From contig NZ_CAACUY010000060.1 of the NCBI RefSeq assembly GCF_900659615.1, positions 1 through 45,073 of the forward strand: a stretch of 45,073 nt of DNA, written 5' to 3'. The DNA is from Actinomadura fibrosa. GTDB taxonomy: Bacteria > Actinomycetota > Actinomycetes > Streptosporangiales > Streptosporangiaceae. Under the pieces are notes generated by a model, which was not told the DNA's origin, did not search any database, and saw only the letters and a program-made list of their open reading frames with translations. Both the position numbers and the translations under genes were made by a program. Shown here one piece after another: positions 1-9,725 of the stretch (position 1 is the first letter of the stretch; each line of letters opens with the position of its first letter).

Positions 1-1
1 C

Positions 2-2725
2 CTGCTCGCCGGCGCCCTCCCCGCCGGCGCCGACGGCGTCGCGCTCGCCGCCGTCGGCAGCCACGCCCGCCGCGAGCTGACGCCCGGCGGCGACCTCGAC
101 CTGGTCCTGCTGCACCGCGGCCGCGCGGACGTCGCGGAGATCGCCGACCGCGTCTGGTACCCCGTCTGGGACTCCGGCCTCCGCCTCGACCACTCCGTCC
201 GCACCGTCAACGAGGCCAGGACCGTCGCCCGCGGCGACATGAAGGCCGCCCTCGGCCTGCTGTCGGTCCGCCGCGTCGCCGGCGACCACGCCCTCGTGGA
301 CGAGCTCCGCGCCGCCGTCCTCACCGACTGGCGCGCCGACGCCCGCGTCCGGCTCGCCGAACTGGCCGCGATGTGCCGCGAACGCTGGGAGAAGCAGGGC
401 GAACTCGCGTTCCTCCTCGAACCCGACCTCAAAGAGGCCCACGGCGGCCTCCGCGACGTCCACGTCATGCAGGCCGTCGCCGCCTCCTGGGTCGCCTCAG
501 CGCCCGACGCGCGCGTCAAGGCCGCCCACGACCTCCTCCTCGACATCCGCCACGCCCTCCACGAGGTCACGGGCCGCTCCACCGACCGCCTTGTCCTCCA
601 GGAGCAGGAAGCGGTCGCGCAAACCCTCGGCGTACTCGACGCGGACGTCCTCCAACGCTCCATAGCCGAAGCGGCCCGCACCATCACCTACACAGGCGAC
701 CACCTGTGGCGACGCGTCGAAAGATTCACCACCCCCCGCCGCACACCCAACCCGGAAACGAACACGCCGTCCCCAAACCCCCCCACCCCGAGCACGTCCG
801 ACGGGAACACCTCAGCCACAAACGCGTCCGACACGAGCAACCCCGCCACGAGCACGCCCCACACGAACACCCCGGACGCGAGTACCCCCGACACGGGCAC
901 GTCGGGCACGAGCGCCCCGGACGCTGGCACGCCCGCCACGGGCACGTCGGGCACGAGCGCCCCGGACGCTGGCACGCCCGCCACGGGCACGTCGGGCACG
1001 AGCGCCCCGGACGCTGGCACGCCCGCCACGGGCACGTCGGGCACGAGCGCCCCGGACGCTGGCACGCCCGCCACGGGCACGCCCGGCGCGAGCACGTCAG
1101 GCACGAGCACCTCCGACACGGGGACATCCGGCACGGGTACGTCCGGTGGTGCTGGCGCGAGCACCTCCAGCGCGAATGGGCCCCGCAGCCACACGTCCGG
1201 CAAGTCCAATGCCGCCGCCCTGGGGACCGGCTCACGCGGCTCGTACGTCCGTTCCGGGTATCTCAGCTCGTCGGAATCCCGGGGTGTCGAGCGGCGGCCT
1301 GTCGGGGACGGCGCCGTCGAGCACGAGGGCGAGGTCGTCCTCGCCCGCGGTGCCGACCTCGGCGATCCGGCCCTCGTGCTGCGCGTCGCCGCGGCCGCCG
1401 CGCAGGCCGGGCTGCCCCTCGCGCCCGCCACCGTGGCGCGGCTCGCCGAGAAGGCCACCCTGCCCGGCACACCGTGGCCCGCTGGCGCACGCGACGCGCT
1501 CGTCTCCCTCCTCGGCGCGGGCCCCGCCGCCATCGGCGTCTGGGAGGCGCTCGACCAGGCCGGGCTGATCGTCCGGCTGATCCCCGACTGGGAACGCGTC
1601 CGCAACCGCCCGCAGCGCAACCCCGTCCACCGCTTCACCGTCGACCGCCACCTGGTGGAGACCGCCGCCGGCGCCGCCGCCCTCACCCGCGAGGTCGCCC
1701 GGCCGGACCTGCTGCTGGTCGGGGCGCTGCTGCACGACATCGGCAAGGGCTGGCCCGGCGACCACTCGACCAGCGGCGCCGTCGTCGCCCGTGACCTCGG
1801 CGCGAGTCTCGGCTTCCCTGAAGGTGACGTTCAGGTGCTGGAAACGGTCGTCCGGCACCACCTCCTGCTGCCCGACACCGCCACCCGGCGCGACATCGAC
1901 GACCCTGCCACCGTCAAGACCGTCATCTCGGCCGTCTCCGCCGTGCCCGGCCGCGAACGCGAGATCCTCGAACTGCTGGCCGCGCTCGCGATCGCCGACG
2001 GCAACGCCACCGGCCCCGCCGCCTGGGGCCCGTGGAAGGCCGGGCTCGTCGCCGAGCTCGCCCGCCGCGTCACCGCCGCGCTCTCCGGCGGCACCCCGCC
2101 GCCCGCCCCCGAGCTCGGTCCCGACCAGCTCGCCCTTGCCCGGCACGACGGCGCCGCGGTCCGCGTGACCGGCTCCCACATCGTGATCGCCGCCCCCGAC
2201 CGCCCGGGGCTGCTCTGGCGCGCCGCCGGAGTCCTCGCCCTGCACCGCCTCGTCGTCCGGACGGCCCGCACCGTCTCGCCACCGCACTCCGGCGCGGGCA
2301 CCGCCGTCCTCGACTTCACCGCCGTCCCCGAGTACGGGACGCCGCCGGACCCCGCCACGCTGGAGGCCGACCTACGCCGGATGCTCGCCGACCGGCTCGA
2401 CGTGGCCGCCCGCCTCGAACGCCGAGCCCGCGCCGTCCGCGTCCGGCCCGGCGTCACCGTCCCGCCGCCCCGCGTCTCGATCGTGGACGACGCGTCCAGC
2501 ACCGCCACGGTCGTCGAAGTCCGCGCGCACGACCGCCCCGGCCTGCTGTGGAGAATCGGCCAGGCCCTCGGGACATGCGGCCTCCACGTCCGCGCCGCCC
2601 GGGTGGACACGCTCGGCGCCGAGGCCGTCGACGTCTTCTACGTCGTGGACGAGGAGGACCGCCCGCTCACCGACCCCGCGGCACTGTCGTCCGTCCGAGC
2701 CGCAGTCCTAGCCGCACTGAGCTGA
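2..2725 (+). CDS. glnD: Bifunctional [protein-PII] uridylyl/adenylyltransferase GlnD, 5'-truncated by window edge
   Basis: The frame is open from base 2, so the true start lies upstream; 907 residues are visible. GlnD modifies and demodifies the PII protein in response to glutamine and so controls nitrogen assimilation; in actinomycetes the modification is usually adenylylation. The nucleotidyltransferase signature GS...DLD is intact at about 56-100. The linker domain follows to about 720. The HD phosphohydrolase motif LLHDIGKG lies at about 1729-1752, followed by two C-terminal ACT domains, each with a D-R-P-G-L-L core (about 2200 and 2530). Between the linker and HD domains is an unusual Ser/Thr/Pro/Ala/Gly-rich insert (about 728-1290) containing four perfect 45-bp repeats. 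Neighbouring ffh is the usual downstream gene; amtB and glnK would be expected upstream, outside the window. Confidence 0.93.
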   Translation: MLAGALPAGADGVALAAVGSHARRELTPGGDLDLVLLHRGRADVAEIADRVWYPVWDSGLRLDHSVRTVNEARTVARGDMKAALGLLSVRRVAGDHALVDELRAAVLTDWRADARVRLAELAAMCRERWEKQGELAFLLEPDLKEAHGGLRDVHVMQAVAASWVASAPDARVKAAHDLLLDIRHALHEVTGRSTDRLVLQEQEAVAQTLGVLDADVLQRSIAEAARTITYTGDHLWRRVERFTTPRRTPNPETNTPSPNPPTPSTSDGNTSATNASDTSNPATSTPHTNTPDASTPDTGTSGTSAPDAGTPATGTSGTSAPDAGTPATGTSGTSAPDAGTPATGTSGTSAPDAGTPATGTPGASTSGTSTSDTGTSGTGTSGGAGASTSSANGPRSHTSGKSNAAALGTGSRGSYVRSGYLSSSESRGVERRPVGDGAVEHEGEVVLARGADLGDPALVLRVAAAAAQAGLPLAPATVARLAEKATLPGTPWPAGARDALVSLLGAGPAAIGVWEALDQAGLIVRLIPDWERVRNRPQRNPVHRFTVDRHLVETAAGAAALTREVARPDLLLVGALLHDIGKGWPGDHSTSGAVVARDLGASLGFPEGDVQVLETVVRHHLLLPDTATRRDIDDPATVKTVISAVSAVPGREREILELLAALAIADGNATGPAAWGPWKAGLVAELARRVTAALSGGTPPPAPELGPDQLALARHDGAAVRVTGSHIVIAAPDRPGLLWRAAGVLALHRLVVRTARTVSPPHSGAGTAVLDFTAVPEYGTPPDPATLEADLRRMLADRLDVAARLERRARAVRVRPGVTVPPPRVSIVDDASSTATVVEVRAHDRPGLLWRIGQALGTCGLHVRAARVDTLGAEAVDVFYVVDEEDRPLTDPAALSSVRAAVLAALS
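896..1075 (+). repeat. Four perfect 45-bp tandem repeats inside glnD
   Basis: Units run 896-940, 941-985, 986-1030 and 1031-1075 and appear identical. The period is a multiple of three, so each unit adds 15 residues (GTSGTSAPDAGTPAT) without breaking the frame. Degenerate versions of the same Gly-Thr/Ser pattern continue on both sides, from about 780 to 1180. Confidence 0.95.
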
Positions 2726-2834
2726 GTCCCCCAACACCACCCGCCCCACCAGCCCCCCGCCGCTCACCCCGCGTCACTCCACCGGTCCCGCCGCCCACCG
2801 CGCCCAACCCGCCGACTACCTCACCCGTCCCACT

Positions 2835-3070
2835 GGCCACTACGCCCAGCCCGCTGGTCACCCCGTCCATCCCGCCCGCCGGTCACCGCGTCCGTCTCGC
2901 CCGCCGGTCACGCCGCCCTGCCCGCTGGTCACGCCGTCCGTCCCGCCCGCCGGTTACTACGCCCCGCCCGCCGGTCACTCCGTCATTCCCGCCCGCCGGT
3001 CACGCCGCCCCGCCCGCCGGTCACGCCGTCCGTCCCGCCCGCCGGTTACTACGCCCCGCCCGCCGGTCAC
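2835..3070. repeat. Minisatellite in the glnD-ffh gap (21/25-bp units, 46-bp higher-order period)
   Basis: The 677-bp gap between glnD and ffh holds no convincing gene. A GGTCAC or GGTTAC core recurs at 2856, 2881, 2906, 2927, 2952, 2973, 2998, 3019, 3044 and 3065. From 2906 the spacing alternates 21 and 25 bp, giving a 46-bp double unit that is best preserved in 2927-3064 (three copies). The motif between cores is CCCGCCCGCC-like. Weaker GACGGTC-centred repeats continue to about 3265. The 46-bp period is not a multiple of three, which argues against a coding role. Confidence 0.85.
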
Positions 3071-3402
3071 ACCGCTCCTCCGCCGCCCGTTCCGCCAGTC
3101 ACCTAGCTGCCCGTCCCGCCGGTCGCTTCGCCCTCCCGGACGGTCACCCGGCCAGCCCCACCGTCACTCCGCCCGCCCCACAGTTCATTCCACCCGGCCC
3201 GACGGTCGCAATGCCCGGCCTGCAGCTCACTTCACCCGGCCCGACGGTCGCTCCGTCCGGCCCGGCGGTGAGCCGGAGGGGAAGGCCGTTCCGGGCGGGC
3301 CGCAGTGACCGGGCGGGGTCTCGCCGGTGAACCGATACGCTGATAGGCGATCCCCGAAGCACCCAGAGCACCCAGAAGCTTCTTCAAGGACGGGCCAGAC
3401 AC

Positions 3403-4983
<1,581 letters not shown>

Positions 4984-5070
4984 CCGCAGCCTCGCACCCA
5001 CATCCTCCGCACAGCGCGGCCTCATCACCCCGCGCCACGACCGTGCCGCGATGCGACCCACCTATGGCAC

Positions 5071-5560
5071 GGACGAGGGCAAGGCCATCACCACGCCCGC
5101 ACCCGCACCCGCGGCAAAAGCAGCACGCCCGCAGCGCGGACGCGGGCGGGCTCAAAGCATCACCACGCGTCCACGATCCGGACGCGGGCAAGGCCAGAGC
5201 ATCATTTACGCGCCCGAGGCACGAGCGCGGGCGGGGTCCGAGCATCACCCACGCGCCGACGATGCGGGCGCAAACGGGCCATAGCGTCACGTCTGCGGGC
5301 TGCGGCGCGGACGCGGGCAAGGCCAAACCATCACGCCCGTGCCCACGATCCGGACGCGGGCAAGACCAAAGCACCACCCACGCGCCCGCGGGCGGAGGCA
5401 GGCAAAGCCGGAGCCTCACGCCCGCGCCCATGACCCGGACGCGGGCAAGGCCAGAGCATCACCCACTCCCGCGGGCGGACGCGGGCAAGGCCGGAGCATC
5501 ACGCACGCGCCTGGGATGCGGGCGCGTGGCAAGCCCAAAGCGTCACGCGCGGCTGATCGC
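5071..5560. repeat. Degenerate ~42-bp tandem array in the ffh-rpsP gap
   Basis: The 785-bp gap between ffh and rpsP holds no credible gene. A GGACGCGGGCAAGGCC core followed by a GAGCATCAC-like end recurs at about 5071, 5138, 5180, 5223, 5261, 5309, 5352, 5394, 5437, 5477 and 5515. Spacing is mostly 39-48 bp, centred on 42-43 bp. Copies differ by several substitutions, so the array is old or under little selection for sequence identity. Confidence 0.85.
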
Positions 5561-5598
5561 GTGATCACGGAGAGGCGCGGCCGCGTGTCTCCGCGCGA

Positions 5599-5629
5599 TT
5601 GCGCGTTTCCGCGAATCGTCTGGCAGAAT
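5599..5629 (+). promoter_or_regulatory. Possible sigma-70-type promoter of the rpsP operon
   Basis: A TTGCGC hexamer (5599-5604) and a CAGAAT hexamer (5624-5629) are separated by 19 bp in the first non-repetitive stretch upstream of rpsP, leaving a leader of about 135 bp. The spacing is slightly long, so this is only a candidate. Confidence 0.35.
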
Positions 5630-5768
5630 GACAGGCTGGAAACCCCGGAATCGCCAGGCGCCCTCTCTCGTCCTGCGCGACCGGAGTCCTTCGGGCGGCC
5701 GTGAGCCGGTGTTCCCCACCTGGTACGGGCCGCTCACCCTGTAATGAAGTCTGGAGTACACCACACCC

Positions 5769-6215
5769 GTGGCAGTCAAGATCAAGCTCAAGCGTCTGGG
5801 GAAGATCCGGAACCCGCAGTACCGGGTCGTCGTCGCCGACGCGCGCACCAAGCGCGACGGCCGCGCCATCGAGGAGATCGGGCTCTACCAGCCCAAGCAG
5901 GAGCCGTCGCTCATCCAGATCGACTCCGAGCGCGCGCAGTACTGGCTCGGCGTCGGCGCGCAGCCGACCGAGCCCGTGCTCAACCTGCTCAAGATCACCG
6001 GTGACTGGCAGAAGTTCAAGGGCGAGTCCGGCGCCGAGGGCACGCTCAAGGTCGCCGAGCCCAAGGCCGACCGGAAGGCCGTGTTCGAGGCCGCCGTCAA
6101 GGAGTCGCTGGGCGACGACGAGGGCGCCGCCGCGACCCGGGCCAAGAAGAAGGCCGAGCCGAAGAAGTCCGAGGCCAAGGCCACCGAGACCACCGAAGTC
6201 AAGAGCGAGGGCTGA
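5769..6215 (+). CDS. rpsP: 30S ribosomal protein S16
   Basis: S16 is a small-subunit assembly protein. The N-terminal core (AVKIKLKRLGKIRNPQYRV, residues 2-20) and the segment around EIGLYQPK (37-44) are characteristic. The protein has 148 residues. The region beyond about residue 85 is an Ala/Lys/Glu-rich extension seen in actinobacterial S16 and absent from the roughly 82-residue E. coli protein. The start is GTG, with GGAG about 12 nt upstream. The khpA start follows one base after the stop, so the two genes are probably translationally coupled. Confidence 0.97.
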   Translation: MAVKIKLKRLGKIRNPQYRVVVADARTKRDGRAIEEIGLYQPKQEPSLIQIDSERAQYWLGVGAQPTEPVLNLLKITGDWQKFKGESGAEGTLKVAEPKADRKAVFEAAVKESLGDDEGAAATRAKKKAEPKKSEAKATETTEVKSEG

Positions 6216-6216
6216 C

Positions 6217-6459
6217 GTGCTCGAAGAAGCGCTCGAGCACCTGGTCCGCGGGATCGTCGAGAATCCGGACGACGTCCGGGTTCGCGCCCGCCGGATCAGG
6301 GGCGGCCGGGTCCTGGAGGTGCGCGTGCACCCCGAGGACCTCGGCAAGGTCATCGGCCGAAGCGGTCGCACCGCCAAGGCCCTGCGCACGGTGATCAGCG
6401 CCCTCTCCGGAGGACGCTACGTGCGCGTGGACCTGCTCGACGTCAACGAGGTCCGCTGA
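6217..6459 (+). CDS. khpA: KH-domain RNA-binding protein KhpA (YlqC family)
   Basis: This is an 80-residue single KH domain with the RNA-binding loop GRSG (residues 47-50) inside VIGRSGRTAKALRTVI. The family sits between rpsP and rimM in most Gram-positive bacteria and binds RNA, in firmicutes as a partner of KhpB. The start is GTG (VLEEALEHLVRGIV), one base after the rpsP stop. The assignment rests on the motif, the length and the highly conserved position. Confidence 0.93.
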   Translation: MLEEALEHLVRGIVENPDDVRVRARRIRGGRVLEVRVHPEDLGKVIGRSGRTAKALRTVISALSGGRYVRVDLLDVNEVR

Positions 6460-6461
6460 GT

Positions 6462-6493
6462 GGGCCCCTGGCATCACGCATGCCGGGGGGCCC
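6462..6493 (+). terminator. Strong hairpin after khpA (possible terminator or attenuator)
   Basis: GGGCCCC-T-GGCAT pairs with ATGCCGGGGGGCCC around a 5-nt loop immediately after the khpA stop. There is no T-tract, as is common for actinomycete terminators. Because rimM-trmD-rplS follow in the same direction it may only attenuate transcription or act as an RNA processing site. Confidence 0.45.
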
Positions 6494-6510
6494 TCAGCTC
6501 GACGGGCCCC

Positions 6511-6550
6511 CTCTCCGGCACCGCCCCTAAGGCATCCGCGTGCCGGAGAG
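6511..6550. other. Perfect 10-bp inverted repeat upstream of rimM
   Basis: CTCTCCGGCA (6511-6520) is exactly complementary to TGCCGGAGAG (6541-6550). A further perfect 7-bp hairpin, CGGAAGG/CCTTCCG with a 2-nt loop, lies at 6572-6587. The rimM leader is therefore rich in secondary structure. I do not recognise a known RNA family. Confidence 0.5.
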
Positions 6551-6620
6551 ACGCCCGGGAGACCGCCGTCCCGGAAGGTCCCTTCCGTAACGGCGGCCGG
6601 ATCCGGACGGAGCAGCCCCG

Positions 6621-7133
6621 ATGAGCGAGCAGCTCGTGGTGGGCCGGATCGGCCGGCCGCACGGGATCCGCGGCGAGGTCACCATCGACGTCCGTACCGA
6701 CGAACCGGACACCCGGTTCGCGGCGGGCACGGTGATCGCCACCGACCCCGCGTCCGCCGGACCCCTCACCGTCGAGCGCCCGCGCTGGCACTCGGGACGC
6801 CTGCTCGTGCGCTTCACCGGGATCGACGACCGCGACGCCGCGGAGGCGCTCCGCGGCACGTGGCTCGTCGTCGATCCCGCCGACATCCCCCCGTCCGCGG
6901 ACCCGGACGACTTCCATGACCAGGAACTTGTCGGACTCGCCGTGGTCACCGCGGACGGGACCGACGTCGGCCGGGTCGCCGAAGTCCTCCACCACGGCCA
7001 GGACCTCCTGGTCGTCCGCGGCGCCGGAGGCGAGACGCTGGTCCCGTTCGTGGCCGCGCTCGTCCCCGAGGTGGACGTCCCCGGGGGGCGGCTCGTCATC
7101 GATCCGCCCCCCGGACTGCTCGACGAATCATGA
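6621..7133 (+). CDS. rimM: Ribosome maturation factor RimM
   Basis: RimM helps assemble the head of the 30S subunit and binds S19. The N-terminal RimM barrel begins VVGRIGRPHGIRGEV (residues 6-20), the family hallmark. A C-terminal PRC-barrel covers about residues 95-165, with VPFVAALVPEVD near its end. The length of 170 residues is normal. The stop codon overlaps the trmD start as ATGA, which indicates translational coupling. Confidence 0.96.
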   Translation: MSEQLVVGRIGRPHGIRGEVTIDVRTDEPDTRFAAGTVIATDPASAGPLTVERPRWHSGRLLVRFTGIDDRDAAEALRGTWLVVDPADIPPSADPDDFHDQELVGLAVVTADGTDVGRVAEVLHHGQDLLVVRGAGGETLVPFVAALVPEVDVPGGRLVIDPPPGLLDES

Positions 7134-7912
7134 AACTCGACATCCTCACGATCTTCCCCGAGTACTTCGCGCCGCTGGACGTCTCCCTCCTCGGCAAGGC
7201 GCGGCGCACCGGCCTCCTCGACGTGCACGTCCACGACCTGCGCGAATGGACCCACGACCGGCACCGCACCGTCGACGACACCCCGTACGGCGGGGGGCCC
7301 GGCATGGTGATGAAACCCGAACCCTGGGGTGAGGCCCTCGACACCGTCGCGCCGCCCCCGGCCGCTCCCCGCCTGATCGTCCCGACGCCCAGCGGCCGCC
7401 CCTTCACCCAGGCCCTCGCCGTCGAGTACGCCGCGGAACCCTGGCTGCTGTTCGCCTGCGGACGCTACGAGGGCATCGACTCCCGCGTCGTCGACGAGGC
7501 CCGCACCCGCATGCCCGTGGACGAGGTCAGCCTCGGCGACTTCGTGCTCGCCGGCGGCGAGGTCGCCGTCCTCGTCATAGTCGAAGCCGTCGGACGGCTT
7601 CTGCCCGGCGTCCTCGGCAACGCCGACTCCGTCACCGACGACTCCTTCGCCCCAGGCGCGATGGAGTCGCTCCTGGAGGGCCCCGTCTACACGAAGCCCC
7701 CCGTGTGGCGCGAACGACCGGTCCCGGACGTGCTCCTGTCGGGCCACCACGGCGCCATCGCCCGCTGGCGCCGCGACGAGGCCCTCCGCCGGACGGCCCG
7801 AAATCGCCCTGACCTGCTCGCCCGCCTCGTGCCCGAGACCCTCGACCGCCATGATCGGGACGTCCTGCGCGAGGCCGGTTTTCCGGTTGACGGCGAAGAT
7901 ATGGCACACTAG
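7130..7912 (+). CDS. trmD: tRNA (guanine37-N1)-methyltransferase TrmD
   Basis: TrmD uses SAM to methylate G37 next to the anticodon and prevents frameshifting. The SPOUT-fold signatures are present: DDTPYGGGPGMVMKPEPW (residues 49-66), the knot region FACGRYEGIDSR (108-119) and EVSLGDFVLAGGE (132-144). The length is 260 residues. The start overlaps the rimM stop by four bases. A 117-bp gap separates it from rplS. Confidence 0.97.
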   Translation: MKLDILTIFPEYFAPLDVSLLGKARRTGLLDVHVHDLREWTHDRHRTVDDTPYGGGPGMVMKPEPWGEALDTVAPPPAAPRLIVPTPSGRPFTQALAVEYAAEPWLLFACGRYEGIDSRVVDEARTRMPVDEVSLGDFVLAGGEVAVLVIVEAVGRLLPGVLGNADSVTDDSFAPGAMESLLEGPVYTKPPVWRERPVPDVLLSGHHGAIARWRRDEALRRTARNRPDLLARLVPETLDRHDRDVLREAGFPVDGEDMAH

Positions 7913-8029
7913 AGCGTCGCCGTGCGCCCAGTCGCCCGGCACCGAAGATCCATTCCGCGGCGCGACGCCCCCACGACAGACCCACCGGGGCCTCTCGACG
8001 CCCGCGTTCGACCTTGAGGAACCGCTGCG

Positions 8030-8380
8030 ATGCACACCCTGATCCAGGAGATCGAGAAGGCCGCTCTGCGCGCCGACGTCCCGGACTTCCGTCCGGGCGA
8101 CACGCTGAAGGTGCACGTCCGCGTCACCGAAGGCAACCGGAGCCGTATCCAGGTCTTCCAGGGCGTGGTGATCCGGCGGCAGGGCGGCGGCGCCCGCGAG
8201 ACCTTCACCGTCCGCAAGGTCAGCTACAGCGTCGGCGTCGAGCGGACCTTCCCGCTCAACAGCCCCTCGATCGAGAAGATCGAGGTCGTGACCCGCGGCG
8301 ACGTCCGCCGCGCGAAGCTGTACTACCTGCGCAACCTGCGCGGCAAGGCCGCGCGCATCAAGGAGAAGCGCGACTTCTGA
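8030..8380 (+). CDS. rplS: 50S ribosomal protein L19
   Basis: L19 lies at the 30S-50S interface. The 116-residue sequence starts with an IEKAALRADVPDF-type helix, has the FRPGDTLKVHVRVTEG core, and ends with the KLYYLRNLRGKAARIKEKR tail typical of L19. The position after trmD is universally conserved. A perfect 11-bp stem follows the stop codon. Confidence 0.98.
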   Translation: MHTLIQEIEKAALRADVPDFRPGDTLKVHVRVTEGNRSRIQVFQGVVIRRQGGGARETFTVRKVSYSVGVERTFPLNSPSIEKIEVVTRGDVRRAKLYYLRNLRGKAARIKEKRDF

Positions 8381-8393
8381 GCCGATGGCTCCG

Positions 8394-8431
8394 CAACGCC
8401 CCGGGAACCCTGCGCGGTCACCGGGGCGTTG
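8394..8431 (+). terminator. Rho-independent-like terminator after rplS
   Basis: CAACGCCCCGG (8394-8404) pairs perfectly with CCGGGGCGTTG (8421-8431) around a 16-nt loop, followed by CCCGTTTCGG. The position just after rplS and before an independent lepB promoter-like site supports an end of transcription here. Confidence 0.7.
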
Positions 8432-8507
8432 CCCGTTTCGGACAGGATTGACCGGCTCGGTCTCCGGCGACACGCCCGTGGGCGGGCCTCCCGGGGCCCG
8501 GCGCCGC

Positions 8508-8513
8508 TAGGCT
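8508..8513 (+). promoter_or_regulatory. Possible -10 element for a leaderless lepB transcript
   Basis: TAGGCT fits the actinomycete TAnnnT -10 pattern and lies 9 nt before the lepB ATG at 8523, the spacing expected when transcription starts at or next to the start codon. No good -35 or Shine-Dalgarno sequence is visible. Confidence 0.35.
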
Positions 8514-8522
8514 TTCGCTCTG

Positions 8523-9425
8523 ATGACTGACGAGGACGATCGGAGAGACGTGCGATCCGAAGCCGAGGGCGCGGTGCCCGAAGAAGAGCAGACCGTGACC
8601 TCCGCCGAGGAGACGGCCGACGACGACTCTCCCGAAGAGGAGAAGCCGAAGAAGAAGCAGGGGTCGTTCTGGAAGGAACTCCCCGTCCTCATCGTCGTCG
8701 CGGTCGTCCTCGCCCTCGTGATCAAGGCGTTCGCCGTCCAGGCCTTCTACATCCCGTCCGGCTCCATGGAGAACACCCTCCAAGTCGGCGACCGCGTCCT
8801 CGTCAACAAGATCGTCTACCACACCCGCGACATCGCCCGCGGGGACGTGGTGGTTTTCAACGGCCTCGACTCCTGGGATCCCGAGACGCAGGTCCAGGAG
8901 CCGAGCAACCCGGTCTCGAAGGCCCTGCACGCGGTCGGCAGCGCCTTCGGTGTCGCGCCCAACGAGAAGGACTACATCAAGCGCGTCATCGGCATCCCCG
9001 GCGACCACATCAAATGCTGCGACGCCCAGGGCCGCGTCACCGTGAACGGCGTCCCCCTGGACGAGAAGTCCTACCTCTACACCGACCCGATCACCCACGA
9101 GCAGAACAAGCCGTCCAACGAGCAGTTCGACGTCGTCGTGAAGCCGGGCCAGCTCTGGGTCATGGGCGACCACCGCGAGCTCTCCTACGACTCCCGCTCC
9201 CACCGCGGCGACCCGGGCGGCGGCACCATCCCCACGAACCGCGTCATCGGCCGCGCCTTCGTGATCGTCTGGCCGCTCAACCGCCTGGACACCCTCCCGA
9301 TCCCCGGCACCTTCAAGCAGTCCGCGCTCAAGACCGCCGCCGCCGCGACCCCCCCAACCCCCCTGGTCCTAGGCCTGACCCTGGCCTTCCCCCTAACCCA
9401 CCTCCGCCGCCGCAGACGCTCCTAA
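8523..9425 (+). CDS. lepB: Signal peptidase I
   Basis: This membrane serine protease removes signal peptides from exported proteins. An acidic cytoplasmic N-terminus (residues 1-48) precedes a transmembrane segment (about 53-73). The catalytic serine lies in FYIPSGSMENTL (Ser81). The general-base lysine lies in YIKRVIGIPGD (Lys153). The box E variant GDHRELSYDSR follows. A hydrophobic C-terminal segment ends in Arg-rich HLRRRRRS, suggesting a second membrane anchor. The length of 300 residues fits actinobacterial type I signal peptidases. It sits downstream of rplS as in Streptomyces, where several sip paralogues occupy this place; only one is present here. Confidence 0.95.
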   Translation: MTDEDDRRDVRSEAEGAVPEEEQTVTSAEETADDDSPEEEKPKKKQGSFWKELPVLIVVAVVLALVIKAFAVQAFYIPSGSMENTLQVGDRVLVNKIVYHTRDIARGDVVVFNGLDSWDPETQVQEPSNPVSKALHAVGSAFGVAPNEKDYIKRVIGIPGDHIKCCDAQGRVTVNGVPLDEKSYLYTDPITHEQNKPSNEQFDVVVKPGQLWVMGDHRELSYDSRSHRGDPGGGTIPTNRVIGRAFVIVWPLNRLDTLPIPGTFKQSALKTAAAATPPTPLVLGLTLAFPLTHLRRRRRS

Positions 9426-9440
9426 ATCCCACAAACGCAA

Positions 9441-9496
9441 CCCCACCGCCCCACCGCCCCACCGCCCCACCGCCCCACCGCCCCACCGCCCCACCG
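9441..9496. repeat. 8-bp microsatellite, seven copies
   Basis: CCCCACCG is repeated seven times without error (9441-9496), followed by partial copies. It begins 16 bp after the lepB stop. Such short identical repeats are prone to slippage and could vary between strains. Confidence 0.95.
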
Positions 9497-9725
9497 CCAC
9501 CTCACCGCCTTACGCATCAACGACGCCCCCGGCTCCCCGCCAGCACACCCCCACACACCCCGAACGCGCTGGAACGTTGCCGGTTGCTCCCTGCCGAGCA
9601 GTTGCAAGAACAACCGCTGCCCCCATCACCTAATCCTGGGACGCGAGACAGGGCCAGCGCAGATCGGTGATGCGAGCCCGGCCCCGGTAGTGCGGACGCA
9701 CATGCCGACAGCGAGCTGTACTCGA

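Noticed and set aside
373..1794. Long Arg/His/Pro-rich open frame overlapping glnD
   Set aside because: It is a shadow of glnD in another frame of GC-rich DNA. Its composition and lack of any domain argue against coding, and the glnD frame has clear enzyme motifs throughout.
2032..3330. 432-codon open frame spanning the end of glnD and the 46-bp array
   Set aside because: Pure Arg/Pro-rich translation driven by the minisatellite; the 46-bp period shifts frame at each copy and no start signal is present.
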